Below, one piece after another: positions 21,195 to 30,938 of a stretch of DNA of 64,000 nucleotides. Location of the stretch: the NCBI RefSeq assembly GCF_014648195.1, contig NZ_BMQQ01000001.1, forward strand, positions 604,750 to 668,749. The letters run 5' to 3'. Every line of letters starts with the position of its first letter. Position 1 is the stretch's first letter. The notes below the pieces were generated by a model, which was not told the DNA's origin, did not search any database, and saw only the letters and a program-made list of their open reading frames with translations. The DNA comes from Streptomyces purpureus. GTDB lineage: Bacteria > Actinomycetota > Actinomycetes > Streptomycetales > Streptomycetaceae. The position numbers and the translations under genes were made by a program.

Positions 21195-22142
21195 TCACCC
21201 GCAGGGTGCGGGATTCCGCCGCCGCCAGGCGGCATACGCCGGGCTGGCGGCGCAGCTGTCGAGGTAGCCGGCGAGAGTCCGCCGCAGGACCTCCTCGCCG
21301 TGCGCGGCCAGTGGGCCGTCCGAGCGCCAGGCCAGGACGTGCCGGTACCGCAGCGGGGTTCCCGCCAGGGGGCGGACGGCGACCCCGGGCACCTCGGTGA
21401 AGGTCGCCTGGCAGAGGCTGACCGCCAGGCCGGCGCGGACGAGTTCGAGCAGGGGGCGGCCTTCGGCTTCGTACGGCGTCGAGGGGCGGTGGTCGGCCAG
21501 GGCGCATGCGGAGGACCAGTACTCGCGGGTGCCGTCGCCGTCCGGCCTGGGCACCGCCCAGTCCTCCCGCGCGAGCTGCTCCAGGCCCACCTCCTCCTGC
21601 GCCGCGAGCGGGTGGGCCGAGGGCAGCAGGGCGAAGACCGGTTCGGTGGCCAGCGGAGTGAGCACCACCCCGCCGGTGGGCGGGAGTTCCCGCTCGGGAT
21701 GGTCGCCGAGCACCGCCGCTTCCAGCCGCCCGGCCGCAAGGTCCTCCAGCAGAGGGACGGAGGAGTACCGGCACCTCGCGGTCACCTCGGCGTCCGGCAG
21801 CACCTCGCGTATCGCCAGGACGAGGTGGCCGAGAAGGGGAGCGCCGACCGAACCGACCCGGACGCGGCCGGGGTCACTCTGCTGCCGGGCGGTGTCGGCC
21901 AGGAGTGCGTCGACGCCCGGCAGGATGGCCCGCGCCCGGGCGAGGACGAGCTCGCCGAAGGCCGTGGGAACGGCGCCGCCCCGCGCGCGGTCGAAGAGCG
22001 ATCCGCCCAGCATGTTCTCGATCCGGCGGAGTTGGGCGCTCAGCCCGGGCTGCGTCAGGGACAACGAGGCGGCGGCGCGGGTGAGGCTTTTGGCCTCGGC
22101 GATCGCGCACACCACCCGCAGGTGCCGTACCTCCAGATCCAT
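21195..22142 (-). CDS. LysR-family transcriptional regulator
   Basis: A 315-residue regulator: the helix-turn-helix is RHLRVVCAIAEAKSLTRAAA with LSLTQPGLSAQLRRIENMLG, followed by the periplasmic-binding-like effector domain. It is codirectional with the aminotransferase gene and divergent from the M6 protease gene, with 101 bp between. The hydroxyproline-type operator at 22204-22215 lies in that gap, but LysR proteins use a different site (T-N11-A), so it is not its own box. Confidence 0.9.
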   Translation of the reverse strand: MDLEVRHLRVVCAIAEAKSLTRAAASLSLTQPGLSAQLRRIENMLGGSLFDRARGGAVPTAFGELVLARARAILPGVDALLADTARQQSDPGRVRVGSVGAPLLGHLVLAIREVLPDAEVTARCRYSSVPLLEDLAAGRLEAAVLGDHPERELPPTGGVVLTPLATEPVFALLPSAHPLAAQEEVGLEQLAREDWAVPRPDGDGTREYWSSACALADHRPSTPYEAEGRPLLELVRAGLAVSLCQATFTEVPGVAVRPLAGTPLRYRHVLAWRSDGPLAAHGEEVLRRTLAGYLDSCAASPAYAAWRRRNPAPCG

Positions 22143-22203
22143 GGCGCGGATGTTATGGAGAGACGACAGCTTTTGGACAGTGGCCGAAGACCTTCAGCCT
22201 TAT

Positions 22204-22215
22204 GTGAAATGTCAC
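22204..22215. promoter_or_regulatory. GTGACATGTCAC-type operator before M6 protease 1
   Basis: GTGAAATGTCAC matches the palindrome GTGACATGTCAC at 11 of 12 positions and ends 28 bases before the protease ATG. The same element precedes the peptide transporter, the hydroxyproline operons and the GntR gene 7-14 kb away, linking this protease to that regulon. Confidence 0.6.
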
Positions 22216-22243
22216 ACGGCATACACCTGGAGGTAGTGAGGCC

Positions 22244-23443
22244 ATGAGACGATTCCGCACCCCGTCGGCGATACGCTGCACGGTATTTTCCGGCCTGATC
22301 GCCACCCTGCTCCTGCTGCTGCCCGGCGCGTCCACCGCCACGGCCAGGCCGACCGCGGACAGCGTGTCGTCCTGCGCCCTGCGCGGCACCACCGGCCGGA
22401 CCGACGAGGGGCACGACATCGACCACTCGGTGTTCCAGCGTGCCCGCGGCACGATCAGAGTCGCCATGATCTTCGTCGACTTCTCCGACGCGCCCGCCAC
22501 CGAGACCCCGGCCTCCGACGCGGCCCGGATCACCCCCGGCGCCGACTGGCTCTGGAAGGCCTCGTACGGCAAGACGTGGCTCGCGATCACCCAGCACCAG
22601 AAGTGGGCACGCATGCCCCGCAAGTCCACCGAGTACGGCTTCGCGCGCGGCCTGACCCACGAGACGCACGAGGCGTACATCAAGGACGCGGTGGCCGCGG
22701 CCGACCCGTGGGTGAACTTCTCGGCGTACGACATGGTCTACGTCGTGCCGACCCGGAACGCGGCGGCGATCTCCTTCACCCCCGCCTATGTGTACGACCC
22801 GGGCACCGCAGGGGTGGTGGCCGACGGCAACCGGCTCGAGTGGGCGGTGACCTTCGGCCAGGACATGTGGCACTGGGGGCCTGCCCTGGTCGGCCACGAG
22901 ACCGCGCACACCTTCGGACTGCCCGACCTGTACGCCTTCGACGCGGGTGCCGACGCACACCGATTCGTCGGCGGCTGGGACGTCATGGGCCTGGTCGGCG
23001 GCGCCGGCCCGCAGTACTTCGCCTGGCACTCCTGGAAGCTCGGCTGGACCGCCGACAGCCAGGTGGTGTGCCGCGCCTCGAAGGGCAGCGACACCGTGTA
23101 CCTGACCGCCGTCGAGTACGGCAGCGGCACCAAGATGGCTGTCGTCCGCACCGGCCCGACCACCGCGTACGTCGTCGAATCACGGCGGGCGATCCAGGCG
23201 GACAGCCGCCTCTGCTCGACCGGCGCGCTCATCTACAAGATCGACACCTCGGTCGTGACCGGCCAGGGACCGGTCCGGGTGATGGACGCCAAGCCCACCG
23301 CCGCCCCGGCCGCCGGCTGCCGCCCCCTTGACGACGCACCGTTCTGGGCCGGGCAGTCGTTCACGGATGCCGCGGCCGGGGTCCGCATCGAGGTGCTGAG
23401 CGCGGACGGGTACGGCGAGACGGTCCGCGTCACCAAGTCGTAG
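22244..23443 (+). CDS. Secreted M6-family metalloprotease (copy 1)
   Basis: A 399-residue exported protein. A Sec signal peptide (basic MRRFRTPSAIR, hydrophobic GLIATLLLLLPG, cleavage after TATA) is followed by the catalytic domain of immune-inhibitor-A-like M6 proteases. The zinc motif is VGHETAHTFGLPDLYAF with H218, E219 and H222, then GGWDVMG with the Met turn. GGAGGTAG precedes the ATG. It is closely similar along its whole length to the protein at 37967-39175. The operator upstream and the neighbouring peptide importer suggest that it frees peptides for uptake. Confidence 0.88.
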   Translation: MRRFRTPSAIRCTVFSGLIATLLLLLPGASTATARPTADSVSSCALRGTTGRTDEGHDIDHSVFQRARGTIRVAMIFVDFSDAPATETPASDAARITPGADWLWKASYGKTWLAITQHQKWARMPRKSTEYGFARGLTHETHEAYIKDAVAAADPWVNFSAYDMVYVVPTRNAAAISFTPAYVYDPGTAGVVADGNRLEWAVTFGQDMWHWGPALVGHETAHTFGLPDLYAFDAGADAHRFVGGWDVMGLVGGAGPQYFAWHSWKLGWTADSQVVCRASKGSDTVYLTAVEYGSGTKMAVVRTGPTTAYVVESRRAIQADSRLCSTGALIYKIDTSVVTGQGPVRVMDAKPTAAPAAGCRPLDDAPFWAGQSFTDAAAGVRIEVLSADGYGETVRVTKS

Positions 23444-23470
23444 CGGTACGCGGAACCCCAGCGGGTACGC

Positions 23471-23516
23471 ACGCGACGGCGCCCCGGGCCTCAAGAGGCC
23501 CCGGGCGCCGTCGCGT
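23471..23516. terminator. Bidirectional hairpin terminator
   Basis: A 22-bp inverted repeat (23471-23492 with 23495-23516, one mismatch, 2-base loop) fills the gap between the convergent M6 protease stop and the dppF-like stop, and should stop transcription both ways. Confidence 0.8.
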
Positions 23517-24493
<977 letters not shown>

Positions 24494-24497
<4 letters not shown>

Positions 24498-25498
24498 GAG
24501 GCGATGCCTTCGTACGCGGGGAAGTGGCAGGCGACGGGGTGTCCGGCCGGGCCGTCGAGCGGGGGCCGCTCGGTCTCGCACCGCGCCCGTTCCTCGTCGG
24601 AACCGGCGGCCGCGACCGCGCAGCGCGCGGCGAAGGCGCAGCCGGGAGAGGGTGTGAGCAGGGACGGAGGGCTGCCGGGGATCGCCCGCAGCGGTTCGTC
24701 GTCGCTGTCGTCGAGGCGGGGCAGGGAGTCGAGCAGGCCGCGGGTGTAGGGGTGGGACGGCCGCGCGAACAGGTCGTCCACCGCGGCCTGTTCGGCTGCC
24801 CGGCCGCCGTACATCACCAGGACCTCGTGGGCCACGCGGGCGACCACGCCCAGATCGTGCGTGATCATGATGACAGCGAGGCCGCGCTCCTCCTGGAGCC
24901 GTGCGATCAGCTCCAGGATCTGGGCCTGGACGGTGACGTCGAGGGCGGTGGTCGGCTCGTCCGCGATCAGGAGATCGGGCTCGCAGGCCAGCGCCATCGC
25001 GATCATCACCCGCTGGCGCATGCCGCCGGAGAACTGGTGCGGGTACTCGCCCGCCCGGCGCTCCGGTTCGGGGATGCCGACCTCGGCAAGGGCGTCGACC
25101 GCCCGCCGCCGTGCGACGGCACGGCCCGAGCCGAAGTGGACCCGGTGGTGCTCGGCTATCTGCTCACCGACGGTGTAGTACGGGTGGAGACTGGAGAGCG
25201 GGTCCTGGAAGATCATCGCCATTCTGCGGCCGCGCAGCCGGTTCAGGGCGCGTTCGCCCAGACCGACCAGCTCCTGCCCGTCGAAGACGATGGATCCGCC
25301 GACCTCGGCGCCGCTGTGCAGGCCCATCACGGCCAGGGAGGTGACGGACTTGCCGGAGCCCGACTCGCCGACGATGCCGAGGGTCCGGCCCGGCCGTACC
25401 TCGAAGGCGAGGGAGTCCACGGCGCGTACGGGCCCGCGCTTCGTCGGAAAGGTGACGGTCAGGTCGCGGACCGACAGCAGGGGTTGGGTGTCTGTCAT
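24494..25498 (-). CDS. Oligopeptide ABC transporter ATPase, DppD-like
   Basis: A 334-residue partner ATPase: Walker [10 protein letters not shown], signature [16 protein letters not shown], Walker [13 protein letters not shown], and C-terminal [12 protein letters not shown] followed by [11 protein letters not shown]. Pairs with the DppF-like subunit to drive the two permeases. The start (ATG 25498) shares one base with the upstream permease stop (TGATG). Confidence 0.92.
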
Positions 25499-26484
25499 CA
25501 GTACCTCACCCGTGGGTCGACTACGGCGTACAGCAGGTCGACGGCCAGGTTGGCGACGACGATGAAGGTGGCGGCGAGCAGCGTGACGCCGAGGATGACC
25601 GGCTGGTCGCCGGTGGACAGGGCGCCGTAGAAGAGCCGGCCGATGCCCGGCAGCCCGAAGATCGACTCCGTGATCACCGCCCCGGCAAGCAGCCCGCCCA
25701 GGTCCATGCCGAAAATGGTCAGGATCGGCGTCATGCCCGCCCGCAGACCGTGCTTGACGACGACCGTGCGGCGCGGCAGGCCCTTGGCGCGGGCGGTGCG
25801 GATGTACGGCTCCGCCATCGTCTCGATCATCGAACTGCGGCTCTGGCGCGCGTACATGGCCGCGTAGAGGATCGCGAGCGCCAGCCAGGGCAGCAGCAGG
25901 TTCGAGGCCCAGGAGAGCGGATCGGAGCCGAGCGGCACGTACTGCGGATACGGCAGCAGCCCCGCCACCCTGATCAGCCCGTAGATCAGCATCACGGAGG
26001 TGAAGTAGACGGGCAGCGAGGCGGCGGCGACGGCGCCGATCATCAGCGCGCGGTCGGTGAGGCTGTCCTTGCGCAGGGCGGCCACGACACCTGCCGAGAG
26101 GCCGAGCAGCAGCCAGATCACCGCGGCGCCCAGGGCGAGCGAGGCGGAGACCGGCAGCCGGTCCATCAGCAGGTCCCACACGCCCTGGCTGTTCTCGTAC
26201 GAGTAGCCCAGGCACGGGAAGCCGCAGTGCAGGGCGTACGGGCCGCTGCCCATGGTGCGGCCGGTGAAGATGCCGGTGACGAAGTCGCCGAACTGGCGCC
26301 ACAGCGGCTGGTCCAGGCCCATGTGGGCGCGGATCGCCTCCAGACGTTCGGCGCTGCACGACTTGCCGCAGGCCGCGGCGGCCGGGTCGGAGGGCAGTAC
26401 GTAGAAGATGGTGAAGGTGACGGCGGCGATGGCGATCAGGACGCCGACGACCCCGAGGAGCCGGCGGCCGAGGTAGAGGATCAT
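25498..26484 (-). CDS. Oligopeptide ABC transporter permease, DppB-like
   Basis: A 328-residue membrane subunit: first transmembrane helix RRLLGVVGVLIAIAAVTFTI, followed by the periplasmic loop and the cytoplasmic EAA region (IRTARAKGLPRRTVVVKHGL). About six membrane spans. A Cys-rich loop (CGKSCS) is unusual but periplasmic. ATG 26484 overlaps the DppC-like stop as ATGA. Confidence 0.92.
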   Translation of the reverse strand: MILYLGRRLLGVVGVLIAIAAVTFTIFYVLPSDPAAAACGKSCSAERLEAIRAHMGLDQPLWRQFGDFVTGIFTGRTMGSGPYALHCGFPCLGYSYENSQGVWDLLMDRLPVSASLALGAAVIWLLLGLSAGVVAALRKDSLTDRALMIGAVAAASLPVYFTSVMLIYGLIRVAGLLPYPQYVPLGSDPLSWASNLLLPWLALAILYAAMYARQSRSSMIETMAEPYIRTARAKGLPRRTVVVKHGLRAGMTPILTIFGMDLGGLLAGAVITESIFGLPGIGRLFYGALSTGDQPVILGVTLLAATFIVVANLAVDLLYAVVDPRVRY

Positions 26485-27407
26485 GTGCGGCTGCCCCTCG
26501 GGTCGAGGATGTCCCGCAGGGCGTCGCCGAGCAGCGTGAACGCGAGCACCGTCAGGAAGAGGCAGACGCTCGGGATGACGAAGTACATGGGATCCGTGTC
26601 GTAGAAGTTGACGCCCTCGGCGATCATCTGTCCCCAGGAGGGGGTGGGCGGCCGGACACCGACGCCCAGATAGCTCAGGGCCGCCTCGGTGGCGATCATG
26701 CCGGGGATGATCAGGGTGGTGTACGCGATGACGGGCCCGGCGACGCCCGGCAGGATGTCGCGGGTGAGGATCCGCCAGGGGCCCGAGCCGCCGACCCGGG
26801 AGGCGTCGACGTACTCGCGGTGCTTGAGCGAGAGGGTCTGGCCGCGCACCACGCGCGCGATGCCGGGCCAGCCGAAGAGGCCGATGACGGCGGTCATCAG
26901 GAGGATCCGGTTGACGTCCCGGGCCACCGACATCATCGCGATCATGAAGATGAGGGAGGGGAAGGACATGGTGAGGTCCATCAGCCGGGACAGCGCGGTG
27001 TCGGTGCGGCCGCCGAAGTAGCCGGCCGCGATCCCGGCGGCGACCCCGGCGACGACGACGATCGCGGTGGCGGCGAAGGCGATGAGCAGGGAGACCTGGG
27101 CGCCGTGGACGACACGGGCGAACAGGTCGCGTCCGGTGACGGGTTCGACGCCGAGCCAGTGCTCGGCGGAGATCCCGCCGAGCGGGCCGATCGGCTGGCC
27201 GCCCAGGTAGGGATCGACGGCGGACTTGTCGAACTCCTCCGGGCCCCAGCCGCCCAGCGCGCTGAGCAGCGGGGCGGCCAGGGCCATGAGCGCGAAGAGC
27301 GCGACCACGGCGAGGGAGATCTTGACGGAGGTGCGGCGGCGCAGTTCCGCGCGGGCGAGCTGCCAGGGCCCGCTGCCCGCGGAGACGGCCGGGGAGGTGG
27401 TGGCCAT
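26481..27407 (-). CDS. Oligopeptide ABC transporter permease, DppC-like
   Basis: A 308-residue permease with an N-terminal helix (KISLAVVALFALMALAAPLL), the extracytoplasmic EHWLGVEPVTGRDLFARVVHG segment typical of DppC, and the EAA loop YVDASRVGGSGPWRILTRDI. ATG 27407 is only 14 bases after the solute-binding gene stop. I did not use the longer open frame because GGGCTTCC upstream is in the intergenic spacer. Confidence 0.92.
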   Translation of the reverse strand: MATTSPAVSAGSGPWQLARAELRRRTSVKISLAVVALFALMALAAPLLSALGGWGPEEFDKSAVDPYLGGQPIGPLGGISAEHWLGVEPVTGRDLFARVVHGAQVSLLIAFAATAIVVVAGVAAGIAAGYFGGRTDTALSRLMDLTMSFPSLIFMIAMMSVARDVNRILLMTAVIGLFGWPGIARVVRGQTLSLKHREYVDASRVGGSGPWRILTRDILPGVAGPVIAYTTLIIPGMIATEAALSYLGVGVRPPTPSWGQMIAEGVNFYDTDPMYFVIPSVCLFLTVLAFTLLGDALRDILDPRGSRT

Positions 27408-27421
27408 GATCCGGGGCTTCC

Positions 27422-29173
27422 TCAACGGCCGCTCTTGGCCGGGTCCTTGAGACCCACCGTGGCGTAGTCGATCTGGCCTCCGAAGGAGGTGTGACCGTAC
27501 GCCCCGGCGATGTTGGTGCCGACCAGCAGCGGCATGCGCTCGACGACGGTCGGCGCCGTCGGGGCCTGGGCGAGGATCTGCCCGTCCAGCTGCCGCCAGG
27601 CCTCGTTGGCCTGCTGCGCGTCGGTCATGGCGGCGATCTCGTCCATCCGCTTCATGGTCGGCTGGTCGCGGAAGAGGGAGTGGTTGCCGGAGTTGCCCTT
27701 CTCCTTGATGTAGCGGCCGTCGAAGACGAAGGGCAGGAACGTGGAGCCGGAGGGGTAGTCCGGGCACCAGCCGGTGTAGACGAGGTCGGTGCGGTTCTTG
27801 GTGTCGCCGATGGTGTCGTAGAAGGCGGACGCGTCGACCGTCTCGATGGTGACCTTGATTCCCGCCCGGCCGAGGGACTGCTGGATCGCCTCGCCGACGC
27901 CCTTGTCGCCGTTGGAGACGGTGATGCTGGTGGCGAAGCCGTCCGGCTTGCCCGCCTCCTTGAGGAGCTGCTTGGCCTTGGCCGGGTCGCCGGTCGCCGG
28001 GATCTTGAGGGTGTCAGGCTGCTTGCCGCCGAAGAGCGTGCCGGGCATGAGGGCCGAGGCCAGTTCGTTGAGGGCCGGGCCGCCGGAGGCGGTCATCACC
28101 GCCTCGCGGTCGAGCGCGTACTGCACGGCCTGGCGCACCTTCACGTTGTCGAACGGCGCGCGGCCGGTGTGCATCTGCACCATCTCGACGCAGTTGCTCG
28201 ACTCGGCGAGCAGCCGCGCCCTGACGTCGGCCTTGGTGAGCACCTTGGGGGTCGACTCCGTGCGCAGCTTGGCCCAGGGGACGGAGGAGGCGTCGGTGCC
28301 CGAGGAGGCGACGAGCCGGTCGTCGATCTGGTTGGCCTTGAGGCCCATCGTGACGACCACCTTGTCGGGGTACGCCTTGCGGACGCTGTCCGTCTTCGCG
28401 TCCCAGTGCGGGTTGCGGACGAGGACGAGCTGCTTGTCCCGGTCGTACCGCTCGATCTTGTACGGGCCCGAGGAGAACGGGCGGTTGTCGTACTGGGGGC
28501 CCTTGTCCCGCGCCTTGGGCACCGGGGCGAAGGTCGGCAGCACCGTGGCGTACGGGAACTCGGCGAAGGGCCTGCGCAGCTCGAAGACGATCGTGTGGTC
28601 GTCCGGGGTCTTGATCGAGTCGAGGTGCTTGCCCTGGGCGGGGCCCTGGTAGCCCTCGGCGCCGGCGAGGTAGCGGGCGGCGTAGTCGGGACCGCCGGGC
28701 AGGTCCGGCGAGAAGGACCGCTCGACGTTGTACTTGACGTCCGCCGCGGTGATCGGGGTTCCGTCCTCGTACTTCAGGCCCTTCTTGAGCTTGAAGGTCC
28801 ACGTCTTGGCGCCGTTGGAGGAGACGCCGAGGTCCTCGGCGAGGTCGGGGATCAGCTCGCCGCCCTGCGCGCCCGGCTGGGCCTTGTACGTGACGAGGGT
28901 GCGGTAGAGCATCCGGACGCCGAAGCCCATGTCGCCCATGACCCAGTTGCGGGCCGGGTCGAGGTGGGTGAAGTCCTGGTTCGACAGGACGGTCAGCGTG
29001 CCGCCCTTCGTGGGCGTACCGCCTACGGTCGTGCCGTTGGTGCCGGTCGCCGGGTTCCGGCCGCCGTTGCGGTCCTGCCCGGTCGAACCGGAGCCGCCGG
29101 AGCAGCCGGAGACGGCAAGGGTGAGGGTCGCCATGAGAGCGGCGGCGAGGGATATAGAGGTGCGCTTGTTCAT
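27422..29173 (-). CDS. Peptide-binding lipoprotein (SBP family 5)
   Basis: A 583-residue extracellular solute-binding protein. The lipobox LAVSGC gives a diacylated C24; a Gly/Ser/Thr linker follows, and then the DppA/OppA fold, with LSNQDFTHLDPARNWVMGD, LKKGLKYEDGTPITAADVKY and PFDNVKVRQAVQYALDREA. It captures peptides for the downstream permease and ATPase genes. GGAGTGA precedes the ATG. The gene is first in its operon, under a promoter overlapped by two GTGACATGTCAC-type sites, and divergent from the hydroxyproline dehydrogenase. Confidence 0.93.
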   Translation of the reverse strand: MNKRTSISLAAALMATLTLAVSGCSGGSGSTGQDRNGGRNPATGTNGTTVGGTPTKGGTLTVLSNQDFTHLDPARNWVMGDMGFGVRMLYRTLVTYKAQPGAQGGELIPDLAEDLGVSSNGAKTWTFKLKKGLKYEDGTPITAADVKYNVERSFSPDLPGGPDYAARYLAGAEGYQGPAQGKHLDSIKTPDDHTIVFELRRPFAEFPYATVLPTFAPVPKARDKGPQYDNRPFSSGPYKIERYDRDKQLVLVRNPHWDAKTDSVRKAYPDKVVVTMGLKANQIDDRLVASSGTDASSVPWAKLRTESTPKVLTKADVRARLLAESSNCVEMVQMHTGRAPFDNVKVRQAVQYALDREAVMTASGGPALNELASALMPGTLFGGKQPDTLKIPATGDPAKAKQLLKEAGKPDGFATSITVSNGDKGVGEAIQQSLGRAGIKVTIETVDASAFYDTIGDTKNRTDLVYTGWCPDYPSGSTFLPFVFDGRYIKEKGNSGNHSLFRDQPTMKRMDEIAAMTDAQQANEAWRQLDGQILAQAPTAPTVVERMPLLVGTNIAGAYGHTSFGGQIDYATVGLKDPAKSGR

Positions 29174-29220
29174 CAGAGGTCACTCCGGGGAACGCGGTCG
29201 GCCAGCTACCTGGCTGGAAT

Positions 29221-29258
29221 GTGACCTGTAACATAGTAATGTGAAATTGCACTGACAA
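29221..29258 (-). promoter_or_regulatory. Peptide-transporter promoter overlapped by two operators
   Basis: On the minus strand TTGTCA (29258-29253) and TATGTT (29235-29230) with a 17-base spacer make a clear promoter. GTGAAATTGCAC (29241-29252) fills the spacer and GTGACCTGTAAC (29221-29232) covers the -10 end and start region. The two site centres are 20 bp apart, two helical turns, which suits cooperative repression by the GntR protein. Confidence 0.65.
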
Positions 29259-29350
29259 GCCGTCGGCTCAGCCGTTATCCGCTTGTGTCCGGCGCTGCCG
29301 CTCGGGGCGGATCCCTTGCAGGGTCGGGTGAACCCTCAGTGGCGCCCCTC

Positions 29351-29386
29351 TTGGCAGCCGGAGTGCAATGTGAAATATTACTGACG
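29351..29386 (+). promoter_or_regulatory. Promoter and degenerate operator of the hydroxyproline dehydrogenase operon
   Basis: TTGGCA (29351-29356) and TATTAC (29376-29381, spacing 19) put the transcription start at about the GTG start codon 29386, so the message is probably leaderless. Two overlapping weaker palindromes, GTGCAATGTGAA (29363-29374) and GTGAAATATTAC (29370-29381), cover the promoter. Confidence 0.5.
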
Positions 29387-30540
29387 TGCTCACGAGAAAC
29401 ACCTCGGACGTCATCGTCGTCGGAGCCGGCGTGGTCGGCGCGGCCTGTGCCTACTACGCCGCCCGCGCCGGCCTCACCGTCACCGTGCTCGACCGCGGGC
29501 CGGTCGCCGGCGGCACCACAGGAGCGGGGGAGGGCAACCTCCTCGTCTCCGACAAGGAGCCGGGTCCCGAACTCGAACTGGCGCTGCTCTCCCTGGAGCT
29601 GTGGCGCGAGCTGGCCGACGGCCTGCCGGATCGGATCGAGTACGAACCCAAGGGCGGCCTCGTCATCGCCTCCGACCAGGCGGGACTGGCCGCGCTGCGC
29701 GACTTCGCCACCCGGCAGGGCGGGGCGGGGGTGACCGCCCACGAGATCCCGGCGGACCGGCTGCACGACCTGGAGCCCCACCTCACCTCCGGCCTGGCCG
29801 GAGGCTTCCACTACCCCCAGGACGCCCAGGTCATGCCCGCACTCGCCGCCGCCCACCTGCTGCGCTCGGGCGGCGGGCGCATCCGTCCCCACCTGGGCGA
29901 AGAGGTCACGGAGGTGATCACCGGAGCGAGCGGGGAGGTACGCGGCGTACGCACGGTGAACGGCGAGTTCCACGCCCCGTACGTGGTGAACGCCGCCGGC
30001 ACGTGGGGCGGCGAACTCGCCCGTCGCGCCGGAGTCGAGCTGCCCGTCCTGCCCCGCAGGGGGTTCGTGCTCGTCACCGAACCCCTCCCGCGCGTCGTAC
30101 GGCACAAGGTGTACGCCGCCGACTACATCGCCGACGTCGCCAGCGGGTCCGCCGCGCTGCAGACCTCGCCGGTGGTCGAGGGCACACCGGCGGGGCCGGT
30201 CCTGATCGGCGCCAGCCGGGAACGGGTCGGATTCGACCGTACGCTGTCCACCGAAGCGCTCCGGCGCCTCGCGGCCGGGGCCACGGCGCTCTTCCCCGTC
30301 CTCGCCGGAGTCCGCGTGATGCGAACATACGCGGGCTTCCGCCCCTACCTCCCCGACCACCTGCCCGCGATCGGCCCCGACCCGCGCGTCCCCGGGCTGC
30401 TGCACGCCTGCGGCCACGAAGGCGCCGGAATCGGCCTGGCACCGGCGACCGGACTCCTCATCGCCCGCTGGCTGATACACGGCCAACTCCCCATGAACAC
30501 CGAGCCGTTCCGGCCTGAACGGTTCGATCCCGTCCCCTGA
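29386..30540 (+). CDS. FAD-dependent D-amino-acid dehydrogenase subunit (D-hydroxyproline dehydrogenase, DadA-like)
   Basis: A 384-residue DAO-family flavoprotein. The Rossmann motif VIVVGAGVVGAACAYYAARA is at residues 9-28, then GTTGAGEGNLL and a C-terminal GHEGAGIGLAPATG that closes the FAD site. With the [2Fe-2S] and second flavoprotein genes downstream it forms the three-part dehydrogenase seen in hydroxyproline catabolism (HcnABC/HypOXY-type). The likely reaction is cis-4-hydroxy-D-proline to 1-pyrroline-4-hydroxy-2-carboxylate. Starts with GTG; little leader is available. Substrate is inferred from the operon. Confidence 0.85.
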   Translation: MLTRNTSDVIVVGAGVVGAACAYYAARAGLTVTVLDRGPVAGGTTGAGEGNLLVSDKEPGPELELALLSLELWRELADGLPDRIEYEPKGGLVIASDQAGLAALRDFATRQGGAGVTAHEIPADRLHDLEPHLTSGLAGGFHYPQDAQVMPALAAAHLLRSGGGRIRPHLGEEVTEVITGASGEVRGVRTVNGEFHAPYVVNAAGTWGGELARRAGVELPVLPRRGFVLVTEPLPRVVRHKVYAADYIADVASGSAALQTSPVVEGTPAGPVLIGASRERVGFDRTLSTEALRRLAAGATALFPVLAGVRVMRTYAGFRPYLPDHLPAIGPDPRVPGLLHACGHEGAGIGLAPATGLLIARWLIHGQLPMNTEPFRPERFDPVP

Positions 30541-30623
30541 ACCGCTCCCCTGAACGCTCCCTGAACCGCCTGCGCGAGGCGATCCGAAGTCCACCACGAG
30601 CCGCACGGAAAGAAGGACCCGCC

Positions 30624-30938
30624 ATGGCCCGCACCCCCGCCGAACTGGTCGGCGCGCGGCCCGAGCCGCCGTTCGAGATCACTTTCGACGACCGCACGAT
30701 CACCGCCCTGCCCGGCCAGTCCGTCGCCGCGGCCCTGTGGGGAGCAGGCATCCTCGCATGGCGCACCACCCGGGGCACGGGCCGCCCCCGCGGCGCCTTC
30801 TGCGGGATCGGACAGTGCTACGACTGCCTCGCCACGATCAACGGAACACCCAACCGAAGGGCCTGTCTGGTCCCGGCCCGCCCCGGCGACGCCGTCACCA
30901 CCCAGGAGGGAAACGGCCATGCCGAGCTCAGCGTCTGA
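30624..30938 (+). CDS. (2Fe-2S)-binding dehydrogenase subunit
   Basis: A 104-residue small ferredoxin-like subunit (Fer2_4 type). The cluster cysteines are C60, C65, C68 and C81 in FCGIGQCYDC and RRACLV. It should carry electrons between the DAO-type subunit and the larger flavoprotein. GAAAGAAGGA precedes the ATG. It overlaps the next gene by 20 bases. Confidence 0.9.
   Translation: MARTPAELVGARPEPPFEITFDDRTITALPGQSVAAALWGAGILAWRTTRGTGRPRGAFCGIGQCYDCLATINGTPNRRACLVPARPGDAVTTQEGNGHAELSV

Noticed and set aside
22142..22244. Operator 22204 as the LysR autoregulatory site
   Set aside because: It is a 12-base palindrome of the GntR type, repeated at the hydroxyproline genes; no T-N11-A LysR box coincides.
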